Shown here in pieces: positions 53,350 through 61,933 of a stretch of 64,000 nucleotides of DNA. The translations under genes and the position numbers were made by a program. Below the pieces are notes generated by a model. It did no database searches. It was not told the DNA's origin and saw nothing but the letters and a program-made list of their open reading frames with translations. The DNA lies in the NCBI GenBank assembly GCA_034430215.1, contig DAOUFE010000036.1:231459-295458 (forward strand). Direction: 5' to 3'. This DNA is from UBA4782 sp034430215. GTDB lineage: Bacteria; Chloroflexota; Anaerolineae; Anaerolineales; Anaerolineaceae. How positions within the stretch are numbered: the stretch's first letter is position 1; each line of letters begins with the position of its first letter.

Positions 53350-54705
53350 ATGCAAAGCAACAAGCCTTCAGGCATGTCAGCCTTCTTTTACATTTGGATT
53401 GGGCAGATCGTTTCAGTGCTGGCATCCACAATGTCACATTTTGGTTTAACTATCTGGATGTATCAACAAACCGAAAGCGCTACCGCTATGGGGTTGATGC
53501 AGGTATTCTTTGTTACCCCCTTCTTAATCATCTCTCCTTTTGCAGGAGCGATGGTTGACCGTTACAATCGCAAGCTGATGATGATGCTGAGTGACCTGAC
53601 AGCAGTTATTGCCACCACAGGTATTTTTGTTTTATTTCTTACTGGCAAACTTGAATTCTGGCATCTGTACATCGCTGCAGTTTTGAATGGTATTGGAAAT
53701 ACCTTCCAATGGCCTGCATATTCAGCCACGATCAGTACTATGATACCCAAAGAGCAATTGGGGCGTGTTAATGGATTGATGGCATTGATAGAAGCGGGTC
53801 CTGGGGTAGTGGCTCCCATGTTAGCGGGTGCGCTTCTACCTGCCATTCAATTATCTGGACTTTTGATCATTGATATTGTGACCTTCTTTTTTGCTGTGGG
53901 TACTTTATTGATCGTTCACATTCCCCAACCCAGACAATCAGAAGAAGGGAAACAGGCGCAGGGGAGTCTGTGGAAAGAAGCTGCTTTTGGCTTCTGTTAC
54001 ATCTTCACTCGACCCAGCATGTTAGGATTACAAATGATCTTCTTCTTTGGTAATCTGTTTTCTGGGATAGCTTTCACGGTATTGTCACCTATGATCCTGG
54101 CAAAAACCAACCAGAATTCTCTCATTTTTGGAAGTGTACAAACCGCAGGAGCAGTTGGTGCCATAGTAGGCAGTGTTGCAATGAGTGCATGGGGTGGATT
54201 TAAAAAGCGAATTCACGGAGTGCTCGGTTCCTGGACATTTTTCGGACTGGTAGGCATGACCATAATGGGATTCAAGTTTGGTCTTCCAGCCTGGATTGTG
54301 GCTGCTTCGCTGGGTCATTTCTCCTCGCAAATCCTCAATGCATCCAATCAGGCTATCTGGCAATCAAAAGTAGCACCCGATATTCAAGGACGCGTTTTTT
54401 CTGCCCGGCGATTGATCGCCTGGTTTACCAACCCAATTTCGCCAATCATAGGGGGTACTCTGGCTGATTACGTCCTTGAACCCGCCATGAGAACCAGCAG
54501 TAATCTATCGAACACATTTGGCTGGCTGGTTGGCACTGGACCAGGGGCAGGCATGGGATTCTTGATGGTCATTTGTGGGATCATGACAGCTCTGGTAGGA
54601 ATCTCTGGATATTTTATTCCAGCAATCAGGAATGTAGAAACCATAATGCCCGATCATGTACAGGTTGAACCTGTGCAGGGTGAAGCAGAAGCAAGTATTG
54701 CCTAA
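53350..54705 (+). CDS. MFS exporter (MFS_3/enterobactin-macrolide type)
   Basis: The product is 451 aa with 12 helices. TPFLIISPFAGAMVDRYNRKLMMMLSDL is the loop 2-3 motif of MFS_3 exporters. WQSKVAPDIQGRVFSARRLIAWFTNPISPIIGG is the characteristic second-half motif. It probably exports a hydrophobic compound. ATTGGAG precedes the ATG. A paralogue with the same architecture lies at 61934-63220. A strong terminator follows. Confidence 0.86.
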   Translation: MQSNKPSGMSAFFYIWIGQIVSVLASTMSHFGLTIWMYQQTESATAMGLMQVFFVTPFLIISPFAGAMVDRYNRKLMMMLSDLTAVIATTGIFVLFLTGKLEFWHLYIAAVLNGIGNTFQWPAYSATISTMIPKEQLGRVNGLMALIEAGPGVVAPMLAGALLPAIQLSGLLIIDIVTFFFAVGTLLIVHIPQPRQSEEGKQAQGSLWKEAAFGFCYIFTRPSMLGLQMIFFFGNLFSGIAFTVLSPMILAKTNQNSLIFGSVQTAGAVGAIVGSVAMSAWGGFKKRIHGVLGSWTFFGLVGMTIMGFKFGLPAWIVAASLGHFSSQILNASNQAIWQSKVAPDIQGRVFSARRLIAWFTNPISPIIGGTLADYVLEPAMRTSSNLSNTFGWLVGTGPGAGMGFLMVICGIMTALVGISGYFIPAIRNVETIMPDHVQVEPVQGEAEASIA

Positions 54706-54733
54706 ATTTTGTTTATTCCTGAAAAGATCTGGT

Positions 54734-54767
54734 ACACCCTGAAGTATTAACACTTCAGGGTGTTTTT
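54734..54767 (+). terminator. Rho-independent terminator of the MFS gene
   Basis: ACACCCTGAAGT (54734-54745) pairs perfectly with ACTTCAGGGTGT (54752-54763) around ATTAAC, followed by TTTTA. Confidence 0.85.
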
Positions 54768-54783
54768 AGATTAGAACCAGGTT

Positions 54784-55518
54784 TTACGGCTGACCGTAGG
54801 AGAAATAATCCACTTTAATAGTTGAGGGAAGGATGTTGAATGACATGGCTCCCATACCCACCAATCCAGCATCGGTGAGGGTTCCATCGGTTACGGTAGT
54901 GACTGAATTACCATTTACTTCCAGGCTGAGCTGGTTGCCTTTGCAGGTAGCTTTTATGGTGTTGTACTCAGACGGAGAATAAATATCCTTCCGCAATCCA
55001 CCCCTCTCCAGTTGAATATACGGATTATCACCCGCTTCTTTTAGACTTTCATCATAACGGTAGATATAGTACACGTTTTGACTATCCACGCGGAATTCAT
55101 ACCATGCTGATTGATCATTTTTTGCCCGGCATACTAAAGCCATTGCATTTTCTTGATTTCCAGCTCCTCTCATTTTTGCTTCAATGACTACATCCGCAGT
55201 CGAAGGGTTCTTGTAGAAGGTGTAAAGGTAGGTTTCTTTATCCTGCAGATCGAAAGATAGCTCACCAGACTGCGTTTTGATACTGGATAGCATCGCGCCC
55301 GGTAAGGCAGTTGTAGTAACGGCAAAGGCATCCGACCAACCTTCATCAGTAGTCAGAAAGTCGTCATACAAAGATTTGACGGATTTTTCCTCTGGAACGG
55401 GGGTTTGTGTGGGTGCCACCGTTGGGGTTACCAATTCCGATTTGAACGGATTATTCAAGTTGCATGCCGAACTTAAAGCCAGAACTGCTAAAATGGCGAT
55501 CAACAACTTGCGGTTCAT
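54784..55518 (-). CDS. Lipoprotein with concanavalin/LamG-like (DUF1080-type) domain
   Basis: The product is 244 aa from ATG 55518 (AAGGAGT upstream). The signal peptide ends LSSAC (lipidated Cys19), followed by a Thr/Pro linker. The C-terminal domain (about 50-244) is beta-rich: ENAMALVCRAKNDQSAWYEFRV, YNTIKATCKGNQLSLEVNG and GLVGMGAMSFN are the strand patterns of LamG/DUF1080 jelly rolls. It is anchored outside the membrane and probably binds carbohydrate. A 7-bp hairpin (GACACCT/AGGTGTC, 55555-55570) lies in its 5' leader. Confidence 0.75.
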   Translation of the reverse strand: MNRKLLIAILAVLALSSACNLNNPFKSELVTPTVAPTQTPVPEEKSVKSLYDDFLTTDEGWSDAFAVTTTALPGAMLSSIKTQSGELSFDLQDKETYLYTFYKNPSTADVVIEAKMRGAGNQENAMALVCRAKNDQSAWYEFRVDSQNVYYIYRYDESLKEAGDNPYIQLERGGLRKDIYSPSEYNTIKATCKGNQLSLEVNGNSVTTVTDGTLTDAGLVGMGAMSFNILPSTIKVDYFSYGQP

Positions 55519-55772
55519 CTCATACTCCTTTCGTCTTCCTGCGCACAGGGGGATGACACCTGGAGGTGTCTGAAATTGACCGGTCATTTTACTTATACGA
55601 GACGGAAGGGAAGGTTGTCAAGAATGTAAGGGGGAAAAATGGTCAACCTTGCAATTCTGTAAAGCTGCAAGGAAAAAGTTGGCATGAAAATTCAAAAGCA
55701 ACCTTTTCTTGATTATTTCAGTACTGCTTGTTCACAGATGGAGAAGAATAGAGCAGAAAATAATACACAGAT

Positions 55773-55801
55773 TTGAGACGGTTTTTCTTATACTATATAT
55801 A
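55773..55801 (+). promoter_or_regulatory. Probable promoter of the sigma factor-FecR operon
   Basis: TTGAGA (55773-55778) and TATATA (55796-55801) with exact 17-base spacing lie 70 bases upstream of the sigma factor ATG. They resemble a housekeeping sigma promoter. Confidence 0.5.
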
Positions 55802-55870
55802 GACTTATTGCGACTCTTTTTATCTTTTTGTTCGTTAATTGATATTGACCAGCTGCACCAGGAACACATC

Positions 55871-56419
55871 ATGTCGGATAAACCATTGGAAAGCACCATC
55901 ACTGCAGCCAGCCGGGGTAATCCGGATGCTGTAACGCGTCTGTACGAACATTACCATCAGAGTATTTTTCGCTTTTTATACTACCGTACCGGTTCCATCC
56001 CTACCGCAGAAGACCTTACGTCAGAGGTTTTTTTACGGATGGTCAAGTCGATATCTGATTTTCGACCAGGAACTGGAAGTATAGACGCCTGGTTGTACCA
56101 GATTGCACGGCGGGTGCTGTACGACTGGTACCGGCATCATGCACTTCATCCAGAAGTGCAATTGACTGAATCCTATACCGATCCTCTGCCACTGCCTGAA
56201 GAACACACCGAAAAAAAATTGGATCATTCAATGTTAGCCCAAGAAATACGGTTCCTTTCTGTTGATCAGCAAGAAGTCTTGATTTTGCGCTTTATAAATG
56301 GATTGAACCTGCAGGATACCGCCAGGGCAATCCAGCGCAGTGAAGATGCAGTTAAGGGATTGCAAAGAAGAGCAATTCAATCTTTAAGAAAGCAATTATC
56401 CGAAAGAGGCATATTATGA
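55871..56419 (+). CDS. ECF-type RNA polymerase sigma factor
   Basis: The product is 182 aa from ATG 55871; in-frame upstream codons would add 54 residues overlapping the predicted promoter. Region 2 is at about 15-80 (RFLYYRTGSIPTAEDLTSEVFLRM). Region 4 is at about 125-180, with LSVDQQEVLILRFINGLNLQDTARAIQRSEDAVKGLQRRA, the HTH. There is no region 3. It directs RNA polymerase to a small regulon in response to an envelope signal. ATGA overlap with the downstream membrane FecR-domain gene suggests that protein is its regulator or partner. Confidence 0.9.
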   Translation: MSDKPLESTITAASRGNPDAVTRLYEHYHQSIFRFLYYRTGSIPTAEDLTSEVFLRMVKSISDFRPGTGSIDAWLYQIARRVLYDWYRHHALHPEVQLTESYTDPLPLPEEHTEKKLDHSMLAQEIRFLSVDQQEVLILRFINGLNLQDTARAIQRSEDAVKGLQRRAIQSLRKQLSERGIL

Positions 56420-57957
56420 ACGAAGAGATGAACATACAGCATGATGAAAGCGATCAGGATGAAATCTTGATCAAACAGCTTCAGCAGATGCAGCATCCGG
56501 TGATGTCTACCGAGAAATCTCAGCAGCAGGTAAAGCAACTCCGCATGGCTATCCCCAAACCACGAACCCATTGGAAATGGATTATTGCTGCAGCAGGTGT
56601 AAGTGCTGTAGTGGGTGTCCTGATACTGGCATCGGTTGCATCCTTGCTCATTAGAACCCAAAATGTACAGGCTGCCCGCCTGGGAAATATTTCAGGAATC
56701 GTGGAAATCTCCACCGATGCAGGAGAAAGCTGGGAACTTGCCGAAAATAATGACACAATTGCAGCCGGAGATAGTCTGCGTACGTACACTGATTCCAGCG
56801 TACTCTTAACTTATCCTGATGGCTCGATCGTAGAAGTAGGTGAAGATGCCAAAGTAAATATCATCACGCTGGAGTACAAGAATAATGTACTTCAGGCTGT
56901 GGTATTTCAAACGGCAGGCGAAACCACCCATTGGGTGGTGCCATTGAGCAAAGGCGGTGAATACCTGGTACGAACACAAACTGGCACTGCTCAGGTGCAT
57001 GGCACCGTTTTTCAGGTGAGTGTTCCCAACCCGGGGCTCACACGGTTTTCTGTTACCGATGGCAAAGTTGCAGTAAGCAATGAAGATGACGAAGTCTTTC
57101 TGACACCCGGACAGGTTACCCTTGCCAGTGACGAGGGTACTGTGGACAACCCGGCGTATGATTTCAGCCTGAAAGGAATTTTAGAAAGTCAAGGTGCAGA
57201 TGGAATCTGGGTGGTAAATGGTGTTTCCTTCCTGGTAACAGAAGAAACCAGCATCAGCAGTAATCCCGTTGTGGGAGATTCCATCCATGTTGTCGGACGT
57301 ATTTTGGAAACCGGTGAACGTGTGGCGGATATGATCAAATTATCCAAAATAGATAAAGAGATCCTTTGCTTCTCTGGTGTGATTGACAGCATCGGTGATA
57401 CTGCCTGGGTTGTCAGTGGTCAAAATGTTGTGATCGATGAGAATACCGAGTTAGATGATGGAATATCGGTTGGCAGTGAAGTGGAAGTCAGGTTCACAGT
57501 ACAGGATGATGGAAGCTGGCTGGCTTTGGAAATTTCTCTCTACTCAGATGAAGGAAAACCGCCGGTTGTGGTTGAGCCAACCGTTGGACCAGAAGTCACT
57601 CTGGATAGTTCGGAAACCGTCGAGCCAGAACCGATAGAAACAGAAGAACCACGTGATAATGGTATCTGTGGCAACGAGGATAAACAACAGCCAGAAGCCG
57701 TTACCCTCTCTGAAAGATATGGTGTGCCGTATGAAGAGATCATGAACTGGTTCTGCCTCAACAATGGTTTTGGCGAAATCGACCTGGCATATAGCCTGTC
57801 ACAGGAAACTGAAGTACCCGTTGAAGAGATCTTCGCCATGCGTGAATCTGGCATGGGCTGGGGGCAGATCAAACAGGAAATTCAACCTAAATTGAAACCA
57901 ACCCATAAACCAACGAAAACCGCTAAACCAACTGTTGAAAAAGGTCCAAAGAAATAA
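56416..57957 (+). CDS. Membrane FecR-domain protein with DUF5666-like repeats (putative anti-sigma partner)
   Basis: The product is 513 aa. Residues 1-53 are cytoplasmic, followed by one membrane helix (54-79). An extracytoplasmic FecR domain follows (about 95-225: LLTYPDGSIVEVGEDAKVNI and GTAQVHGTVFQV). Two DUF5666-like beta units (about 240-375) contain VVGDSIHVVGRILE and VGSEVEVRF. A Glu/Thr-rich linker and a C-terminal helical region (about 425-485) end in a Lys/Thr/Pro tail. The cytoplasmic part lacks the zinc anti-sigma His/Cys motif. The coupling to the sigma gene makes sigma control by this protein likely but unproven. Confidence 0.78.
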   Translation: MNEEMNIQHDESDQDEILIKQLQQMQHPVMSTEKSQQQVKQLRMAIPKPRTHWKWIIAAAGVSAVVGVLILASVASLLIRTQNVQAARLGNISGIVEISTDAGESWELAENNDTIAAGDSLRTYTDSSVLLTYPDGSIVEVGEDAKVNIITLEYKNNVLQAVVFQTAGETTHWVVPLSKGGEYLVRTQTGTAQVHGTVFQVSVPNPGLTRFSVTDGKVAVSNEDDEVFLTPGQVTLASDEGTVDNPAYDFSLKGILESQGADGIWVVNGVSFLVTEETSISSNPVVGDSIHVVGRILETGERVADMIKLSKIDKEILCFSGVIDSIGDTAWVVSGQNVVIDENTELDDGISVGSEVEVRFTVQDDGSWLALEISLYSDEGKPPVVVEPTVGPEVTLDSSETVEPEPIETEEPRDNGICGNEDKQQPEAVTLSERYGVPYEEIMNWFCLNNGFGEIDLAYSLSQETEVPVEEIFAMRESGMGWGQIKQEIQPKLKPTHKPTKTAKPTVEKGPKK

Positions 57958-57983
57958 CCTGAGAAATCCTCTGGAGATAAAAA

Positions 57984-58022
57984 AAGCCCGCCATGTTCTT
58001 GATTGCATGGCGGGCTTATTTT
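57984..58022. terminator. Bidirectional terminator between convergent genes
   Basis: AAGCCCGCCATG (57984-57995) pairs perfectly with CATGGCGGGCTT (58006-58017) around a 10-nt loop. T-runs follow on both strands, serving the FecR-domain gene and the leftward Lys-rich gene. Confidence 0.85.
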
Positions 58023-58032
58023 TTAAGCAGCA

Positions 58033-58233
58033 CTATTTTTTATCCTTTTTCTTTTCATCTTTTTTCTTCTTATCTTTTTTCTCTTTCTTTTCCTTCTTTT
58101 CCTTTTTCTCTTTCTTTTCTTTTTTCTCTTTCTTCTCCTTTTTTTCTTTCTTTTCGTCTTTCTTTGCCTTCTTTTCTTCTTTCAACTTAGCTTCTTCCAG
58201 CTTTTTCAATTCCTCATCTTGATCGGTCATCAT
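58033..58233 (-). CDS. Short Lys/Glu-tract protein (low complexity)
   Basis: The product is 66 aa. GGGAG is followed by two consecutive ATG codons (58233 and 58230), a good start. After an acidic head (TDQDEELKKLEEAK) almost all remaining residues are Lys or Glu in irregular KEKKEKK repeats. The coding strand is a run of purines with AAG, AAA and GAA codons. It would be an extremely charged single helix or a disordered polymer binding nucleic acid. A terminator lies just beyond the stop. Repeats of this type easily expand or contract, so length may vary between strains. Confidence 0.6.
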   Translation of the reverse strand: MMTDQDEELKKLEEAKLKEEKKAKKDEKKEKKEKKEKKEKKEKKEKKEKKEKKDKKKKDEKKKDKK

Positions 58234-58330
58234 TAATCTCCCTTTGCTAATAGAAATCATTAAATCACTATAACATTTTCATATAGCGAATACAAGAAGA
58301 ATATGGGATTGTTGCCAGGGAAAGGAGAAA

Positions 58331-58603
58331 CTACATAGAAACCAGTACACGGCTGTGCGTGCTAATTTCATTATAAAGTGCATCTACCTGTTCACGACTT
58401 TGCGCAATGAAGGTAGCCGAAACTGCCAGATACTTCCCCCCATTGCTGACATTCGTTGATAGGTCAGAACGGGTGATCTCTGGAACATGGTGCGATAGCA
58501 GTTCAAAGACAAATTCAAAGAAATCATCTTCATGCCTGCCAATCAGTTTTACAGGATATTCGCAGGGAAAAGCTAATTCAAATTCGTTCAGATCGACCGT
58601 CAT
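58331..58603 (-). CDS. DUF493 family protein (YbeD-like)
   Basis: The product is 90 aa, a normal DUF493 length. FELAFPCEYPVKLIGRH at the N-terminus and GKYLAVSATFIAQSREQVDALYNEI in the second half give the ferredoxin-like alpha/beta pattern of the family. The members are proposed small regulators related to lipoate metabolism in E. coli; no partner gene is here. It is a lone gene. Confidence 0.85.
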   Translation of the reverse strand: MTVDLNEFELAFPCEYPVKLIGRHEDDFFEFVFELLSHHVPEITRSDLSTNVSNGGKYLAVSATFIAQSREQVDALYNEISTHSRVLVSM

Positions 58604-58733
58604 AGCGAAAAAGTATACCAGAATTTATAAAATTTGGAGTATAAAGAAATCCAACAGGAAACCGAAGCTATACTATAATATTGCAAATTATATTTCGGTA
58701 ATAGTTAAGTGGAGAATAATAAAAGAGCAGCAA

Positions 58734-59114
58734 ATGAATGATCCCAGCCCACTGAAAAATCGGATCCCCAACCGGAGAGAAGTATTCCGAGTGTATTACC
58801 CTGTCAAATCCGATCCAAAATATCTTCCGGTGCTGGTGATCTTTTCTCAACCTTATCAGGTGCGGGATATTTGCGAAAAAGGGATCCGCTTCCTTAACCC
58901 CAATCGGCGTACCATTCCCGATGGAATGATCCAGGCATCGATAAATTTCCCCGACGGTTCATCCGTACCCCTTTTTGGAAAAGTGATCCGCCGATGTAAT
59001 GATCACATCGTGTTGAAGCTGGATAAGGGCATTCCCTATAAACTGATCTACACTGAACAGGTAAGGCTACGCCGTCTGGAATCAAAAGGGTTGATCTCTT
59101 TCAACGAAGAATGA
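58734..59114 (+). CDS. PilZ-domain protein
   Basis: The product is 126 aa from ATG 58734. NRREVFRVYYPV supplies the RxxxR motif for cyclic di-GMP, and VRDICEKGIRFL is a D-x-x-x-x-G form of the second PilZ motif in which the usual Ser is Cys. The domain then continues as a six-stranded barrel (IPDGMIQASINFPDG). It likely responds to cyclic di-GMP, or is a degenerate PilZ. A TATAAT lies at 58674-58679. No cyclase or phosphodiesterase is seen nearby. Confidence 0.8.
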   Translation: MNDPSPLKNRIPNRREVFRVYYPVKSDPKYLPVLVIFSQPYQVRDICEKGIRFLNPNRRTIPDGMIQASINFPDGSSVPLFGKVIRRCNDHIVLKLDKGIPYKLIYTEQVRLRRLESKGLISFNEE

Positions 59115-59175
59115 TCAAATAGACTCCACCCTACCCCTTTGGTTTATTACTAACAAAACTATAAAGAAATGAGAA

Positions 59176-59748
59176 ATGAAGGAAAAAACATTGATCCAAA
59201 CATCACGTCTTTTAATACGGCCATTCCAGGAACAAGACCACAATGACCTGTATGAATATCTTTCAGATCCTTCTGTATATCAATTCGAACCTGGTAAACC
59301 CATTTCGCGCGAAGAAGCAAAAGAAATTTGCATCCGGAGAGCACAGGGACCCAGCTTCTGGGCAGTTGTTCTCCAAAGCACGCAAAAAATGGTGGGGCAT
59401 TTGTATTTTGCGCAGACTGAGCCGGCAGATTTTTTAACCTGGGAATTGGGATATATTTTTAACCCCCATTTCCATAATCAGGGATACGCCACAGAGTCGA
59501 GTGCCGCATTGATCCATTATGGATTTCTTCACATGGGCATCCATCGCGTTGTTGCTCACTGCAACCCACAGAACATCGCATCCTGCCGGGTACTGGAGAA
59601 AATAGGGATGCGAAAGGAAGGGCATTTTCGGAAAAATGTCACATTTCACAAATCAGCAGACGGCTCCCCGATTTGGAACGATTCTTATGAATATGCCATT
59701 CTGGAAGAAGAACTGATGCCTGCCAAAGGCTCTCACTCACAAAGCTGA
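59176..59748 (+). CDS. GNAT N-acetyltransferase (RimJ/RimL-like)
   Basis: The product is 190 aa. TSRLLIRPFQEQDHNDLYEYLSDPSVYQF is the classic RimJ/RimL start. GYIFNPHFHNQGYATESSAALIHYGF contains the acetyl-CoA pyrophosphate loop (QGYATE, Q/RxxGxG/A type). HCNPQNIASCRVLEKIGMRKEG is the C-terminal part of the fold. It acetylates an amine on a protein, antibiotic or metabolite. Its end overlaps the convergent acetyltransferase gene by 12 bases. Confidence 0.9.
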   Translation: MKEKTLIQTSRLLIRPFQEQDHNDLYEYLSDPSVYQFEPGKPISREEAKEICIRRAQGPSFWAVVLQSTQKMVGHLYFAQTEPADFLTWELGYIFNPHFHNQGYATESSAALIHYGFLHMGIHRVVAHCNPQNIASCRVLEKIGMRKEGHFRKNVTFHKSADGSPIWNDSYEYAILEEELMPAKGSHSQS

Positions 59749-60363
59749 TCCCGGATTCATTTCCTCCCAATATTCATCCACCTGGTTTTGCCAGAATTCT
59801 TTATCTTCTTTCGTGATCTTCCGTAAAACGCGGCAGGGATTACCCACCGCAACCACCCCATCCGGAATATCACGGGTGACCACAGAGCCGGACCCGATCA
59901 CTACATCACTTCCGATGGTCACCCCCGGATTGAAGATTGCATTTCCCCCCACCCAGACGTTGTCCCCGATGGTCACCGGTTTCCCATATTCCAGCCCGGC
60001 GTTTCGTACTTCTGTATCGATGGGATGTGCCGCCGTATAAATCTGTACCCCTGGTCCAAAGAGTACATTCTTGCCTATATGTACTTCACACACATCGATG
60101 ATGACGCAGTTATAATTGGCGAAAAAATTATCTCCAATGAAAATATGGCTCCCATAATCGCAGTAAAAAGGAGGTTCGATATAGATCCTCTCACCCGTCA
60201 ATGCGAACAACTCTTTGAGCATCTTGTTACGCTTCTCGAGCTCTTCTTCGGTGGTCTGATTGTAGAGACGAGTCAGCTTTTTTGCCCTTTTATATTCTTT
60301 TATCAGCTCCTCGCCTTGAGAAAAATATAACTTTCCAGAGAGCATTCTTTCTTTTTGGTTCAT
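59737..60363 (-). CDS. Maltose/galactoside O-acetyltransferase-like hexapeptide enzyme
   Basis: The product is 208 aa from ATG 60363 with GGAGG upstream. The N-terminal helical domain (KERMLSGKLYF) is the Mac domain of sugar O-acetyltransferases. The left-handed beta-helix contains IFIGDNFFANYNCVIIDVC and the catalytic His in QIYTAAHPID, and coils such as VTIGDNVWVGGNAIFNPG. It acetylates a sugar with acetyl-CoA. This part of the window is visibly more GC-rich than most others. Confidence 0.92.
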   Translation of the reverse strand: MNQKERMLSGKLYFSQGEELIKEYKRAKKLTRLYNQTTEEELEKRNKMLKELFALTGERIYIEPPFYCDYGSHIFIGDNFFANYNCVIIDVCEVHIGKNVLFGPGVQIYTAAHPIDTEVRNAGLEYGKPVTIGDNVWVGGNAIFNPGVTIGSDVVIGSGSVVTRDIPDGVVAVGNPCRVLRKITKEDKEFWQNQVDEYWEEMNPGSAL

Positions 60364-60599
60364 GGGCACCTCCACGGGAGTAAGCCTCCTGTAGTTCGTT
60401 CTTTTGAGTGTACCATGAAATTATTTTCGAGAAAGCCTGGTAAGTCATGGGGTACAAATGGTTCCATTTCTTGAATATCCATTTGTTCTTAATGAGTTGA
60501 CAGGCTAAACTATTCCTGTCCCCTTTTGGAATTTGATACGTTATACTATTTATGTGTCTACAGAAAATACCCCCTCATTCTATTGGAGGAAACATCAAA

Positions 60600-61655
60600 A
60601 TGAGCAAGAGCCATCGGGGTCATTCATTGATCCTTCGGGTTATTCTTCTGCTATTCTTTCTCCCGATCATGAGTCTGCTTCCTTCAGGAAATGTATTCGC
60701 ATTCCAATCCACTGGAACAATAACCCCCACCGTTCTCCGTGTCCCCACTGTGGATGAAGTGGTTGTGGCGGTCAACGCATTCCGAGAAAGTAATGGTTGT
60801 TACGCCCTCAACGTCCACCAGGCACTCATGCAGGCAGCACAGATCGAAGCAGATGGCATCGCCAGTGGTATGCAAGGGCACTGGCGACCCAACGGCTTGA
60901 CCCTGGGTCAGTGGCTGATCACCCTGGGATATCCGCTTTCGGGTGACCTGTCTCAAGATGGATATCGCTCAGAAAACTGGATCGTTGCGAATGACCCGAT
61001 TGAAGCCATTCAAGCCTGGCAGGGTGACGCGGAGCATACCAATACGATGCTTTCCTCCTTCCGGAGCGATATTGGTGTGGGAATTGCCGTGGGCAGCGAT
61101 GGCGTGGTTATCGTTTTGATCACTGCCCTGCGCACCAAAACCGGCAAGATGCAGCCAACCGCTAACGACTTTTTAACCCTGGTGGCTTCCACCGATATCA
61201 GCATTGCACAGGGTACTATCGTCTCGCAATATGTGGCACCGGTTACGTTAAGCACCGCCCGCCCCGATGGGGATGTATTCCACAAGGTGCTCTATGGTCA
61301 ATCCTTGTGGAGCATTGCCATGGCTTACAACACGACCATCGATCAGATCCGAGCTCTGAACAACCTCGGGCAAGACACCACGATTTACGAAGGGCAATTG
61401 CTGCTTGTGAAGAAAAGTGCCACGCAGCCGGGATCAGTCTCTCCCACGGTACAGGAAACCCCAACACCGTCAGCTACCTCTACCATGCAGCCGCCCACCC
61501 AATCAGTTACCGCAGCGATTCTCCCCTCACCAACCATCACAATGGAGAAACCCTCATCGCAGGGCTTTAACAGGAGCACTGTCGCAGGGCTTTTCCTGGC
61601 TATCCTGGTTGTAGGTGGGCTGATGGTTGTGATCTCGGCGAAGAAGAAGGGGTAA
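60600..61655 (+). CDS. Secreted CAP-domain plus LysM protein with C-terminal membrane anchor
   Basis: The product is 351 aa from ATG 60600, with GGAGGA 9 bases upstream. Signal peptide 1-35. A CAP/SCP-like domain (about 50-180) keeps the tetrad pattern His94 (QGHW), Glu125 (RSENW) and His146 (EHTNTM). A LysM domain (227-271: HKVLYGQSLWSIAMAYN) binds peptidoglycan. A Thr/Pro/Ser linker and a C-terminal helix (about 325-345) with KKKG at the end follow. It should sit at the cell surface. A TATACT lies at 60542-60547. A decayed copy of its last codons occurs at 63304-63367. Confidence 0.85.
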   Translation: MSKSHRGHSLILRVILLLFFLPIMSLLPSGNVFAFQSTGTITPTVLRVPTVDEVVVAVNAFRESNGCYALNVHQALMQAAQIEADGIASGMQGHWRPNGLTLGQWLITLGYPLSGDLSQDGYRSENWIVANDPIEAIQAWQGDAEHTNTMLSSFRSDIGVGIAVGSDGVVIVLITALRTKTGKMQPTANDFLTLVASTDISIAQGTIVSQYVAPVTLSTARPDGDVFHKVLYGQSLWSIAMAYNTTIDQIRALNNLGQDTTIYEGQLLLVKKSATQPGSVSPTVQETPTPSATSTMQPPTQSVTAAILPSPTITMEKPSSQGFNRSTVAGLFLAILVVGGLMVVISAKKKG

Positions 61656-61933
61656 AAAGAATTATGGGCAAGGGAATTCGAACCTGCGACAAAGCGTATT
61701 AAGGTTTTCCTCCAATTGAGATGCAAGCAAACCCTCTCACTTCATTGTTAGATTTTTTCCCTTGGGGTATACTTACTGCATGGATAATTTTGTCTTGGTA
61801 ATGGTGATCAGCATGCTCAATTCCGCCAGGGGGTTCTATTCGCGCGCCTGTTGCTCATCTGATCGGAAGGATTGATACACTACACGATTATTTACCGCGG
61901 CGCGCAGCCGCGGTTTTTTATTTTAAGGACATC
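61656..61933. other. Intergenic region with tRNA-like fragment and terminator
   Basis: This 278-base interval has no supportable ORF. On the - strand, 61670-61743 carries tRNA-like pieces, GGTTCGAATTCC (T-arm) and CTCAATTGGAG (D-arm), but spacing and stem pairing fail. A GC-rich hairpin with a T-run lies at 61894-61920. Confidence 0.5.
61894..61920 (+). terminator. Rho-independent terminator/attenuator just upstream of the MFS gene
   Basis: ACCGCGGC (61894-61901) pairs with GCCGCGGT (61907-61914) around GCGCA, followed by TTTTTA. It ends 13 bases before the MFS ATG, so it either ends an upstream transcript or acts as an attenuator. Confidence 0.65.

Noticed and set aside
52770..53558. 262-codon open frame overlapping azlC, azlD and an MFS gene
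   Set aside because: Three recognisable genes occupy other frames; this frame is rich in Trp, His, Cys and Ser, as out-of-frame translations of membrane genes often are.
57935..58222. Phe/Ser-rich open frames on the + strand at the purine/pyrimidine tract
   Set aside because: They are the complement of the Lys/Glu-coding tract and cross a strong terminator hairpin.
61670..61743. A functional tRNA gene on the - strand
   Set aside because: T-stem and anticodon stem do not pair and the distance between D- and T-arms is about 5 bases short, so only a fragment or chance likeness is reported.
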